This document shows positions 25,584 to 33,672 of a stretch of DNA of 38,466 bases, in pieces. The stretch lies in contig NZ_PDYG01000005.1 in assembly GCF_002735305.1 (NCBI RefSeq), positions 1 through 38,466 on the forward strand, in the 5' to 3' direction. The stretch is from Agathobacter ruminis. Lineage in GTDB: Bacteria; Bacillota; Clostridia; Lachnospirales; Lachnospiraceae. The notes under the pieces were generated by a model. It was not told where the DNA came from. It searched no databases and was given only the letters and a program-made list of their open reading frames with translations. How positions within the stretch are numbered: position 1 is the first letter of the stretch; every line of letters begins with the position of its first letter. A program made the translations under genes and the position numbers.

Positions 25584-26687
25584 ATGAAGACGCGTCATAA
25601 AGAAGAATTATATATTAAATCAGATGCACTTTCTGATGATTTGTTTGATGAACATTCTATTTTTTTTGATATTGAGACCACCGGGTTTTCCCCGTCGCAT
25701 TCTCATATTTATCTGATCGGATGCGCCAGAAAACAGGGCAATTATATCTGCATTGACCAGTTTATGGCCGAAAATCCATCGGAAGAAAAAGCCGTATTGG
25801 TTGCTTTCCTTGAGATTTTGAAATTATATCAAACGATTGTTTCCTACAACGGCATAGGATTTGATATCCCATTTTTAAAAGCCAAATGCGATCATTATCA
25901 TATCCCGGAACAATTTCAAAAATATGACTATCTCGACATCTTTAAAATTGTTTCCAAACAGAAATTTTTGTTAAAGCTTGATAACTATAAACAAAAATCC
26001 ATTGAACAGTTCCTTGGCATCTCGCGTGATGATTTATATTCCGGCAAGGAACTCATTAATGTTTATCAGGAATACTGCCAGACACATTCTTCAGAATGTG
26101 AAGATTTGTTATATTTACATAACTTTGATGACGTAGTCGGAATGACACGACTTCTTCCGATTTTGTCCTATAATGAGATTTTAAACGGTCAGTTTGCAAT
26201 CAGAGAAACTCGATTGGAATCCTATAACGACCACAGCGGCAATCGCAATGATGAATTATATATCATTCTTGAAAATGATTATACCATTCCGAAGCGGGTC
26301 AGCTTTAAGATCAAAGACTTTTATGTCTCGATGAACGGCAAAAAGACAACCATTCGTGTACCGATTTTGAAAGGAACGTTATATTATTTCTTTGAAAATT
26401 ATAAGGATTATTATTATCTGCCGAAGGAAGATGTTGCAATCCATAAATCGGTTGCGAATTTTGTAGACCGCGATTATCGCGAACGGGCAAAGGCCAGCAA
26501 TTGCTATACCAAAAAGCAAAGCTCATTTTTGCCGCAATATTCTGAGATTATGAATCCGGAATTTAGAAAAGAATACAAAGATAAAGTCCGTTATTTTGAA
26601 TTAACAACGGACTTTATATCATCAGATATTATGTTGCGCAGATATGTGAATCATATCTTTGCTCTTTGTCAAGGCTTCTCGAAATAG
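25584..26687 (+). CDS. YprB-like ribonuclease H fold exonuclease domain protein
   Basis: Product of 367 residues. The N-terminal 190 residues form a DEDD exonuclease-like domain: FFDIETTG carries the first D-x-E pair, VSYNGIGFDIPFL the second conserved D, YLDIFKI an additional aspartate, and LLYLHNFDDVVGMTRL the final D-x3-D-type motif. The motifs match the YprB family (RNase H-like), of unproved substrate. The C-terminal half (about 200-367) is poorly characterised and rich in Y, K and D. I chose the ATG at 25584, eight bases after TAGGAGGTG, over an in-frame start seven codons upstream. It is a single plus-strand gene whose 3' end overlaps convergent cheR by 19 bases. Confidence 0.85.
   Translation: MKTRHKEELYIKSDALSDDLFDEHSIFFDIETTGFSPSHSHIYLIGCARKQGNYICIDQFMAENPSEEKAVLVAFLEILKLYQTIVSYNGIGFDIPFLKAKCDHYHIPEQFQKYDYLDIFKIVSKQKFLLKLDNYKQKSIEQFLGISRDDLYSGKELINVYQEYCQTHSSECEDLLYLHNFDDVVGMTRLLPILSYNEILNGQFAIRETRLESYNDHSGNRNDELYIILENDYTIPKRVSFKIKDFYVSMNGKKTTIRVPILKGTLYYFFENYKDYYYLPKEDVAIHKSVANFVDRDYRERAKASNCYTKKQSSFLPQYSEIMNPEFRKEYKDKVRYFELTTDFISSDIMLRRYVNHIFALCQGFSK
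26581..26617 (-). terminator. Candidate cheR terminator inside the yprB-like gene
   Basis: A 12-bp perfect inverted repeat (26581-26592 with 26606-26617, 13-base loop) lies about 50-90 bases beyond the cheR stop in the minus direction and is followed there by a U-rich run (CTTTGTATTCTTTTCT). It is in the 3' coding part of the yprB-like gene. Confidence 0.5.
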
Positions 26688-27445
26688 AATGAACTCATTC
26701 TTGAGAATCCGATATCTTTGTAATTTGTAATCTGTTCTGTGCTGCCAATGAAAAGGACACCTTTTTCTTTTAATGATGCAAAGAATTTACGATAAATCTC
26801 GTCTTTTGCTTCATCGGTGAAATAGATAACAACATTGCGGCACAGAATCAAATCAAAATCCTTTGGATAAACATCTTTTAACAGATTGTGCTCACGGAAA
26901 GTGACACATTTTTTGATTTCATCTGCGATTTGGTAAGAAGAACCGATTTTGGTGAAATATTTTTTCTTTAAATCAGCCGGAACGTTTAATACACTCTTCT
27001 CACTGTACAATCCTGCTTTGGCACTTGCAATTACCTGCTTGTCAATATCTGTAGCGGTAATATGAATGTTGGAAAGCGGAATGTGCTTCGAAAAAGCCAT
27101 AACAAGCGAATAAGGTTCATCTCCTGTCGAGCAGGCCGCACTCCAGATTTTTAAATTTCTGCCATGATCCTGAATCAGCTTCGGGATTACCTTCTCATCT
27201 AACAGCTTCCATTGCTCCGGATTACGATAAAACTCAGAAACATTTATGGTAAGGAAATTCACAAACTGTTCGAACAACTCCGGACTTTCTTTCAAGAGCT
27301 TTACATACTCTTCATAGCTTGTCGCCTTGTTCTTTTGTGCAAGTGTGTCGATACGACGACGCATCTGCTTTTCCTTGTAATAATTCAAATCAATTTTGGT
27401 AAGCTTTAAGACTTCCTTTTTAAATTCCTCATACTTATCAAACAT
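26669..27445 (-). CDS. cheR: Chemotaxis protein methyltransferase CheR
   Basis: SAM-dependent glutamate O-methyltransferase that modifies chemoreceptors. The 258-residue product has the N-terminal helical CheR_N domain (about 1-75, with YYKEKQMRRRIDTLA) and the catalytic domain with the SAM-binding AACSTGDEPYSLVMA near 103-117, the ITATDID acidic motif, and FDLILCRNVVIYF near 195-207. It is not next to other chemotaxis genes. It lies about 40 bases beyond the rpsA terminator, preceded by AGGGGGC. No strong promoter is visible in that gap, so it may depend on read-through. Implies a chemotaxis system elsewhere (inference). Confidence 0.94.
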   Translation of the reverse strand: MFDKYEEFKKEVLKLTKIDLNYYKEKQMRRRIDTLAQKNKATSYEEYVKLLKESPELFEQFVNFLTINVSEFYRNPEQWKLLDEKVIPKLIQDHGRNLKIWSAACSTGDEPYSLVMAFSKHIPLSNIHITATDIDKQVIASAKAGLYSEKSVLNVPADLKKKYFTKIGSSYQIADEIKKCVTFREHNLLKDVYPKDFDLILCRNVVIYFTDEAKDEIYRKFFASLKEKGVLFIGSTEQITNYKDIGFSRMSSFYFEKP

Positions 27446-27480
27446 CTGTATGCCCCCTGTTTCATTTTTTTATTTTAAAC

Positions 27481-27507
27481 AAAAAGGAGCTGTCAAATGA
27501 CAACTCC
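27481..27507 (-). terminator. Intrinsic terminator of rpsA
   Basis: On the minus strand GGAGTTGTCA and TGACAGCTCC (arms 27498-27507 and 27486-27495, one G-U pair) form a 10-bp stem followed by TTTTTGTTT. Confidence 0.9.
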
Positions 27508-27523
27508 CCAAGTTTATACATAA

Positions 27524-28657
27524 TTATTCTGCGTCTGTAGACTCAGCTGCAACAGCATCGATATCAACACTTGTTGCTTCTTCAGAATCATTCTGCTCTT
27601 CCGGTGCAAGTAATGCCTTTACAGAAAGAGAAATCTTCTTGTCTTCTTCAGAGAAGTCAACAATCTTAGCTTCAACTTCCTGGCCAACCTTTAATACATC
27701 AGAAGGCTTCTCAACATGATCCTTAGAAATCTGAGAAACATGAAGCAATGCATCGATTCCAGGTGCAAGTTCTACAAATGCACCAAAATCAGTCATTCTG
27801 GCAACCTTACCTTTTACAACATTGCCAACTGCAAATTTCTCATCAGCACCATTCCATGGATTCTCCTCAGGGAATTTCATAGATAATGCAATCTTGGTCT
27901 CGTTAATGCTCTTGATAAATACTTTTACTTCCTGTCCTACAGTGAATACTTTCTTAGGGCTTTCGATACGACCCCAAGACATTTCGGAAATATGGAGAAG
28001 TCCATCAACTCCACCGAGATCAATGAATGCACCGAAATCGGTTACATTCTTTACAGTTCCGGTTACAACATCGCCAACTGCAATCTTTTCGAACAATTCT
28101 TTCTGTGCTTCAGCTTTCTTGCTGAGAAGTAACTTCTTGCGGTTACCGATGATTCTTCTCTTTCTTGGCTCAAATTCGGTAATTACAAATTCGATTTCCT
28201 GATCTTTGAATTTAGAAAGATCTTTTTCATATGTATCGCTAACCAATGATGCAGGGATAAATACTCTGGTCTCATCGATTACGAGGCAAACACCGCCGTC
28301 AAGGATCTGTGATACTTTTGCGGTTAATACTTCTTCGTTTTCAAAAGCTTCCTGTAAACGCTTGCTTCCCTTTTCTGCTGCAAGTCTCTTTGTGGAAAGG
28401 ATTAACTGGCCTTCTCCGTCGTTGGTCTTAACAACCTTAGCTTCGATTGTGTCTCCTTCTTTTACGACAGTTGTAAGGTCAAGGCTTGAATCACTGGTGT
28501 ATTCGTTACGGGTAATGATACCATCTGCCTTTGCGCCGACATTTAAGACGATCTCATCCGGTTTTACTCCAATAACTGTACCGGTTACAACCTCTCCGTT
28601 TCTGACACTCATGGTCTTAAATGATTCTTCCAATAATTGATCAAAGTTTTCTGACAT
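27524..28657 (-). CDS. rpsA: 30S ribosomal protein S1 (four S1 domains)
   Basis: S1-type protein of 377 residues that binds mRNA on the small subunit. Four S1 repeats are visible: about 19-88 (GEVVTGTVIGVKPDEIVLNVG), a degenerate second near 100-170, a third with GTVKNVTDFGAFIDLGGVDGLLHISEMSWGR, and a fourth with GKVARMTDFGAFVELAPGIDALLHVSQIS. An acidic tail rich in E, D and S ends the protein. This is the short low-GC Firmicute form, compared with six repeats in Escherichia coli. I chose the ATG at 28657, with GAGGAGGT nine bases upstream; a longer frame is open. The start lies inside the end of ispH (17-base overlap, different frame). It ends the cysE-type to rpsA unit. Confidence 0.95.
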   Translation of the reverse strand: MSENFDQLLEESFKTMSVRNGEVVTGTVIGVKPDEIVLNVGAKADGIITRNEYTSDSSLDLTTVVKEGDTIEAKVVKTNDGEGQLILSTKRLAAEKGSKRLQEAFENEEVLTAKVSQILDGGVCLVIDETRVFIPASLVSDTYEKDLSKFKDQEIEFVITEFEPRKRRIIGNRKKLLLSKKAEAQKELFEKIAVGDVVTGTVKNVTDFGAFIDLGGVDGLLHISEMSWGRIESPKKVFTVGQEVKVFIKSINETKIALSMKFPEENPWNGADEKFAVGNVVKGKVARMTDFGAFVELAPGIDALLHVSQISKDHVEKPSDVLKVGQEVEAKIVDFSEEDKKISLSVKALLAPEEQNDSEEATSVDIDAVAAESTDAE

Positions 28658-29495
28658 TCTTTGATACCTCCTCAATGATATTATTTGGGGTGGAAGCCCC
28701 TGCGGTAATACCTACGCTACTGACAGATTTCATGGATGAATAATCCATTTCGCTACTTGTTTGTATATAGTAAGTATTTTCACATTCTTTTTTACATATT
28801 TCAAATAACTTCTGCGTATTCGAACTGCCCTTATCTCCAATGACAATCATGGCATCTACGGAAGCGGCAAGCACTCGTGCTTCTTGCTGTCTTTCCTCTG
28901 TCGCGTTACAGATTGTATTTAAAACATTTATATCATACCCTTTTTCGGTTACAATTTCAACAAATTCTTTAAATTTATTCAAGTTAAATGTTGTTTGCGA
29001 TACCATACACACTTTTGTGCCCGGTTCAAACGACAGGGATTCCACTTCTTCCTTTGTTGAAACCACAGTAACTCGGTCGTTACACATCCATCCCTCTATA
29101 CCGATCACTTCAGGATGTGACGGATTTCCGGTGATTACTATATGGTAACCTTTCTCACTATATTCTGCAACAATATTATGAATCTTTTTTACAAAAGGAC
29201 ATGTTGCATCAATAATTTGAAATCCGGCATTTGTCAGGCAATCCATGACTTCCCGGGAAACTCCATGAGAACGAATAATCATTACGGCATGATCGACATG
29301 GTCCGGAATCTCTTCTAACGATTCAATCACCCGAACCCCTTTCATTTCCAGGTCATGTACCACTTCTTTATTATGAATTATCGGACCAAATGTATAAATA
29401 TCCTTGTCATTCGATGCGATTGCTTCATAGACCGTATTTACAGCCCTTGTTACACCGAAACAGAATCCGGCGCTATTTGCAATTTTAATTTCCAT
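28641..29495 (-). CDS. ispH: 4-hydroxy-3-methylbut-2-enyl diphosphate reductase IspH (LytB)
   Basis: Last enzyme of the MEP isoprenoid pathway, producing IPP and DMAPP. The 284-residue product has the three cluster cysteines: C12 in SAGFCFGVTRA, the second in DATCPFVKKIH near residue 97 and the third in NTICNATEERQ near 196. The E-T/S-N catalytic region KGSSNTQKLFEICK and the C-terminal VGITAGASTPN are family hallmarks. The ATG at 29495 follows a GGAAGA site and overlaps the cmk end by 11 bases; an upstream TTG start is less likely. The 3' end overlaps rpsA. In several clostridia ispH and rpsA are one fused gene; here they are separate frames. Confidence 0.96.
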   Translation of the reverse strand: MEIKIANSAGFCFGVTRAVNTVYEAIASNDKDIYTFGPIIHNKEVVHDLEMKGVRVIESLEEIPDHVDHAVMIIRSHGVSREVMDCLTNAGFQIIDATCPFVKKIHNIVAEYSEKGYHIVITGNPSHPEVIGIEGWMCNDRVTVVSTKEEVESLSFEPGTKVCMVSQTTFNLNKFKEFVEIVTEKGYDINVLNTICNATEERQQEARVLAASVDAMIVIGDKGSSNTQKLFEICKKECENTYYIQTSSEMDYSSMKSVSSVGITAGASTPNNIIEEVSKNVRKL

Positions 29496-30159
29496 TTGTC
29501 TTTTCTTCCACAATTCGAATCAATTCAGCAACAACTTCATCGATGGTCATATATGAACTATCAACCAATACTGCATCCTCGCAGATTGTAAGCGGAGAAA
29601 CCTCGCGGTTCATATCACGCTCATCACGGTCAATGATATCTTTCTCAATTTGATCGAGATCACATGCAACACCTTTTTCCTGCAATTCGGCAAATCTTCT
29701 CTGCGCACGAACCGACGAGCTTGCTGTCAGATAGAATTTCACATCTGCATTCGGCAATACAACTGAGCCGATATCACGGCCATCCATAATCACATCTGTC
29801 GATTGTGCAAGCTTTTGCTGCAATGCAACCAGTTTTTTGCGCACATTCGGATAAACACTCGTTGCAGAAGCCATATTTCCGACTTCTTCATTGCGGATTT
29901 TGTCATTGACATTTTCCCCGTTTAACAGGACAACCTGCTGTCCGTTTTCATATTGAATGGTCACATCAACGGTTTCTACCGCTTTTTCAATTGCTTCCCG
30001 GTCTGTACTGTCAATCTGATTGGTCAGAAAATAATATGCCATTGCGCGATACATCGCTCCGGTATCTACATATACATAACCTAATTTCTTTGCTACCATC
30101 TTTGCAATGGTACTCTTTCCTGCTCCTGCAGGTCCATCAATTGCGATATTAACACTCAT
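29485..30159 (-). CDS. cmk: Cytidylate kinase
   Basis: Phosphorylates CMP and dCMP with ATP. The 224-residue product starts MSVNIAIDGPAGAGKST with the P-loop at 9-17, followed by the Cmk markers GYVYVDTGAMYRAMAYY, MDGRDIGSVVLPNADVKFYLTAS and RDERDMNREVSPL. I chose the ATG at 30159 because AAGGAG lies seven bases upstream; an open extension of six codons is not needed. It starts 15 bases after the flavoprotein stop and overlaps ispH. The group of flavoprotein, cmk, ispH and rpsA is a familiar arrangement in clostridia. Confidence 0.97.
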   Translation of the reverse strand: MSVNIAIDGPAGAGKSTIAKMVAKKLGYVYVDTGAMYRAMAYYFLTNQIDSTDREAIEKAVETVDVTIQYENGQQVVLLNGENVNDKIRNEEVGNMASATSVYPNVRKKLVALQQKLAQSTDVIMDGRDIGSVVLPNADVKFYLTASSSVRAQRRFAELQEKGVACDLDQIEKDIIDRDERDMNREVSPLTICEDAVLVDSSYMTIDEVVAELIRIVEEKTNGN

Positions 30160-30173
30160 TTTTTTACTCCTTA

Positions 30174-31403
30174 TCATTCAATACTCGATCCGGCCAGATA
30201 ACCGGTCGACCAGGCAATCTGCAGATTATAACCGCCCGTATATGCATCAAGGTCCAAAACCTCTCCACAAAATGAAAGTCCCTCTACTTTTTTTGCAAAC
30301 ATTGTAGATGGATCGATTTCTTTTACCGACACTCCGCCTTTGGTGATGATTGCCTCTTTGAAATCACGTTTTTTTACTATCGTAAATGGCAATGCCTTGG
30401 TTAATTCCACGAATGCATTGCGCTCTTCCTTTGTGATCTCATTGCATTTCTTATTCTCATCAATGGATGAAATATGTACCATAACCGGGGATAATTTTGC
30501 CGGAAACAGTCCATTGATTCCATTTCGGAAATTCTTATTTAAATTGTTTGAAAAATCTTTGACCAGACGATCTGACAATTCTTCTTTTGAAATCGCCGGT
30601 TTTAAATCCAGTTCTGCATGAAGCGGACCATCAAAGTCAGAAGGCTTAATCTTGGCAGATGCTGAAAGCACAAGCGGACCGCTGATTCCAAAATGGGTAA
30701 ACAGCATCTCGCCGAATTCTTCAAACAGCACTTTTTTGCCCTTTGTGATTTTAAGCGTGACATTGCGCAGAGACAGGCCCTGCAATTTCACAACCCAGCT
30801 CTCTTTTGTTTCAAATGGTACAAGAGACGGAACCGGATCAACCATAGCCAGATCACAACTTTGCGCGAAACGATATCCATCTCCGGTTGAACCGGTGGAA
30901 GGATATGACAAACCGCCTGTTGCGACAATGACATGATTGGCTTTCATCTGCGTTCCATCAGACAATTCCACACCTGTACACCGATGATGATCCATCAACA
31001 ATTGCTTCACTTCCGTATACAGATGGATATGAACATTCATATCTTTTAATGCCCGTTCAAGTCCTTTGATGATATCCGACGAATGGTCCGAAACAGGGAA
31101 AACGCGATTCCCGCGCTCCACCTTGAGCGGTACATCATATTTTTCAAAGAAGTCAATGACATCATCATTTGTAAAAGTATAAATGGCAGAATACAGGAAT
31201 TTTGGATTGGATAATACATTTGCCAGAATCACATCAATATCCGATGCGTTCGTCACATTGCATCGTCCTTTTCCTGTGATATATATTTTCTTGCCGATTT
31301 TTTCATTCTTTTCCAGAAGGTGGACCGTATGCCCCTTAGATGCAGCTGCATAGGCAGCCATACATCCGGCCGCGCCTCCACCGATTACGATTACATTACT
31401 CAT
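30174..31403 (-). CDS. BaiN/HI0933 family NAD(P)/FAD-dependent oxidoreductase
   Basis: Flavoprotein of 409 residues. The FAD-binding Rossmann motif GGGAAG is at 8-13 and the family signature GKGRCNVTN at 44-52. A middle domain with FTHFGISGPLVLSASA and the C-terminal ITKGGVSVKEIDPSTM and GEVLDLDAYTGGYNLQIAWSTG complete the HI0933 (YhiN, BaiN) pattern. Only a few members have an assigned reaction (BaiN in bile acid dehydroxylation, from Clostridium), and that activity should not be assumed here. The start may be 31403 or the ATG three codons earlier; neither has a strong ribosome binding site, and both overlap the MurR/RpiR gene, so translation is probably coupled. Confidence 0.92.
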   Translation of the reverse strand: MSNVIVIGGGAAGCMAAYAAASKGHTVHLLEKNEKIGKKIYITGKGRCNVTNASDIDVILANVLSNPKFLYSAIYTFTNDDVIDFFEKYDVPLKVERGNRVFPVSDHSSDIIKGLERALKDMNVHIHLYTEVKQLLMDHHRCTGVELSDGTQMKANHVIVATGGLSYPSTGSTGDGYRFAQSCDLAMVDPVPSLVPFETKESWVVKLQGLSLRNVTLKITKGKKVLFEEFGEMLFTHFGISGPLVLSASAKIKPSDFDGPLHAELDLKPAISKEELSDRLVKDFSNNLNKNFRNGINGLFPAKLSPVMVHISSIDENKKCNEITKEERNAFVELTKALPFTIVKKRDFKEAIITKGGVSVKEIDPSTMFAKKVEGLSFCGEVLDLDAYTGGYNLQIAWSTGYLAGSSIE

Positions 31404-32325
31404 TTTCGTCATCTTTCAATTGCGCATAATGTACTTTAATCGAATCATCGATGACATTAATCTCATCCGATTCATAAACCTGATATTCATTCCAGATCTG
31501 TTCTAATGTGGTCAAAGTCTTTGCTACCGCTTTTTGTTTTTTCATACAAAGCGCAACAATCAAAGAATTGATTACGCTCAACGGTGCAACCAGAGAATCC
31601 ACAATGGAAGCCATATCGCTGTCTGCAATCAGATTGCAGGAAGAATACAGATTCATCGGAGAATGCACACTGTCCGTCAAAGTGATTACTTTGGCCTGTC
31701 TTGAATTTGCAAACTCAAGCGCTTTTAATGTACGCATTGAATAACGTGGAAAGCTGATTCCGATAATCACATCATTTTTGTTGATACGAACCATCTGTTC
31801 AAACAACTCGCTTGAGCTGTTTGTGGTCAACAAAATGACATTCGGAAACATCAGATTCAAATAAAAAGCCAGAAAGCTTGCAAGCGGAGCACAGCTTCGA
31901 ATACCTACAATATAAATATTTTTGGCATTTAAAATTGTATCCACTGCCAGATCAAAGGTATGTGGATCAATTTTGTGCAATGTTGAAGTGATTTTTTCCG
32001 CATCTGAGCGCAAAACAGTATCAAGAATCTCAGACTGGGATATTCTTCCGTAAGTTACTTCCATACGCTGTACAGAATTTAATTTGTTGCGTACCAGTTC
32101 TTCCAACGCATCCTGAAATTCAGGATATCCCTTGTAGCCAAGCGACATTGCAAAACGCACAACGGTCGATTCACTCACTCCGACAATCTCACCAAGCTTT
32201 GCTGCCGTAAGAAAAACCGCCTTGTCATAATTATCCGTAATATAAGTCGCCAGTCTCTTTTGTCCCTTACTCATCCGGCTGTATTTACCGTTTATCCGAT
32301 TAATTAAATCATTTGAATTTGACAT
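31396..32325 (-). CDS. MurR/RpiR family transcriptional regulator
   Basis: Sugar-phosphate responsive regulator of 309 residues. The N-terminal HTH_6 domain (about 1-78) ends in the motif LGEIVGVSESTVVRFAMSLGYKGYPEFQ. The SIS domain (about 130-260) contains NIYIVGIRSCAPLASFLAFYL, LLTTNSSSELFEQM and VIGISFPRYSMRTLKALEFA, where phosphosugars bind in relatives. No sugar catabolism gene is nearby, so the target is unclear; it may regulate genes elsewhere. It lies 16 bases after the serine acetyltransferase-like gene and overlaps the flavoprotein gene. GGGGAATGTT precedes the ATG. Confidence 0.93.
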   Translation of the reverse strand: MSNSNDLINRINGKYSRMSKGQKRLATYITDNYDKAVFLTAAKLGEIVGVSESTVVRFAMSLGYKGYPEFQDALEELVRNKLNSVQRMEVTYGRISQSEILDTVLRSDAEKITSTLHKIDPHTFDLAVDTILNAKNIYIVGIRSCAPLASFLAFYLNLMFPNVILLTTNSSSELFEQMVRINKNDVIIGISFPRYSMRTLKALEFANSRQAKVITLTDSVHSPMNLYSSCNLIADSDMASIVDSLVAPLSVINSLIVALCMKKQKAVAKTLTTLEQIWNEYQVYESDEINVIDDSIKVHYAQLKDDENE

Positions 32326-32341
32326 AACATTCCCCTGTTAT

Positions 32342-33295
32342 TTATATAATGTAAAACCAGCTGCTATCCGTAGCCGGGTCTGTATCAAAATCGTCGCAGT
32401 CACCTTGTTTGATATTATGCTCCTGATTCTTGATGCTGACACGCGAGCCAGGACAAATTGATTTTGTGATAAATGCATTCGATCCGATGACCGAATCATG
32501 ACCGATGATTGTTTCCCCGCCAAAGATGGATGCTCCTGAATAAATGGTAACATTGTCTTCGATGGTCGGATGTCTCTTGACACCTTTTAACGCCTGTCCG
32601 CCACGCGTCGAAAGTGCACCGAGTGTCACGCCCTGGTAAATCTTGACATGCTCCCCGATCACAGTAGTCTCACCGACTACAATTCCGGTTCCGTGATCAA
32701 TAAAGAAATATTTGCCAATCGTTGCGCCCGGATGAATATCGATTCCGGTTAAATTGTGAATATATTCCGTCATCATACGAGGAATAATCGGCACCCTCAG
32801 CAAATATAATTCATGCGCGATTCGATTCACCGTGCTGGCCATCAGTCCCGGATACGTCAATATGATTTCATTCTTGTTAAATGCAGCAGGATCTCCATCA
32901 AAATCGGCCTGTACATCGGTATCCACATATTCACGGATTTTCGGAATCTGTTCAAAAAATGCAAGCGATAAATTTTCTGCATCTTTTTGAATTTCACATT
33001 GCTGACGCAATTTGTTTTCCGGCTTTTGTTTCAATGCAATTGCAATCTGTTTGTTCAGATTATACATGACATCTTCAAGCAAATTGGTCAATCGGCTGTA
33101 ATTATTATAAAAATGATAATTGTTTTCCCGATAAAATCCCGGGAAAATAATCTTTAACATTTTTTTGGTGATATCAATAACAACTTCTTTGTCCGGCTGA
33201 TCAAAAACTTCAACCTGATTGATGAAGCGCTCATCTTTATAATCTTCGAGTATTTTTTCTACTATTTTATCAATTTTATTTTCCATGGAAGACAT
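32342..33295 (-). CDS. Serine O-acetyltransferase (EpsC-type, CysE family)
   Basis: Acetylates serine to O-acetylserine for cysteine synthesis. The 317-residue product has a long helical N-terminal region (about 1-180, including an ATP-independent dimer/trimer-type helical domain as in EpsC proteins) and a left-handed beta-helix made of hexapeptide repeats. The catalytic part reads GIDIHPGATIGKYFFIDHGTGIVVGETTVIGEHVKIYQGVTLGALS, with the expected DH pair. I chose the ATG at 33295 with GAGGTG six bases upstream. It sits 33 bases beyond the rpsU terminator, and no promoter is evident in that gap. It is followed by MurR/RpiR. No cysK is in the window. Confidence 0.88.
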   Translation of the reverse strand: MSSMENKIDKIVEKILEDYKDERFINQVEVFDQPDKEVVIDITKKMLKIIFPGFYRENNYHFYNNYSRLTNLLEDVMYNLNKQIAIALKQKPENKLRQQCEIQKDAENLSLAFFEQIPKIREYVDTDVQADFDGDPAAFNKNEIILTYPGLMASTVNRIAHELYLLRVPIIPRMMTEYIHNLTGIDIHPGATIGKYFFIDHGTGIVVGETTVIGEHVKIYQGVTLGALSTRGGQALKGVKRHPTIEDNVTIYSGASIFGGETIIGHDSVIGSNAFITKSICPGSRVSIKNQEHNIKQGDCDDFDTDPATDSSWFYII

Positions 33296-33327
33296 CTTGA
33301 TCACCTCATTTTTGTCTTATTTGAATA

Positions 33328-33357
33328 GGAAAAAAGCCTTGGTTAAATACCAAGGCT
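33328..33357 (-). terminator. Intrinsic terminator of rpsU
   Basis: On the minus strand the arms AGCCTTGGT (33349-33357) and ACCAAGGCT (33335-33343) with a five-base loop are followed by TTTTTTCC. Confidence 0.9.
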
Positions 33358-33369
33358 CCCTATCATACA

Positions 33370-33546
33370 TTAATTGTATTTTCTCTTGCGAGCAGCTTCA
33401 GATTTCTTCTTACGCTTTACACTCGGCTTCTCGTAATGCTCACGCTTACGAATTTCCTGCTGGATACCAGCCTTAGCGCAGTTTCTCTTGAAACGACGTA
33501 ATGCACTATCCAAAGATTCATTTTCTTTTACGATAACACTGGACAC
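33370..33546 (-). CDS. rpsU: 30S ribosomal protein S21
   Basis: Small-subunit protein of 58 residues, near the anti-Shine-Dalgarno region of 16S rRNA. Translation of the minus strand gives a full S21: it begins [20 protein letters not shown], continues through [20 protein letters not shown] and ends in the basic [17 protein letters not shown]. The start is a GTG at 33546 with GGAGG ten bases upstream; no ATG fits. It is shorter than usual ORF-length cut-offs. It has its own promoter and terminator. Confidence 0.96.
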   Translation of the reverse strand: MSSVIVKENESLDSALRRFKRNCAKAGIQQEIRKREHYEKPSVKRKKKSEAARKRKYN

Positions 33547-33620
33547 TCGAACCTAACCTCCCTCCAGTTGTAAAGTATGTGCGTCAACTGTAAGGTTTTA
33601 CTCTTATTTGCACAAAAAAT

Positions 33621-33648
33621 ATTTTACCAAATAAAAAATATTTGTCAA
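33621..33648 (-). promoter_or_regulatory. Sigma-A promoter of rpsU
   Basis: On the minus strand a perfect TTGACA (33643-33648), 16 bases, then TAAAAT (33621-33626). The predicted leader is about 65 bases. Confidence 0.75.
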
Positions 33649-33672
33649 GTAAAAAGTGTACATTTACGAGAT

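Noticed and set aside
30174-31403. Bile acid dehydroxylation enzyme BaiN
   Set aside because: The family is broad, the neighbours are housekeeping genes and no other bai gene is present, so only family membership is claimed.
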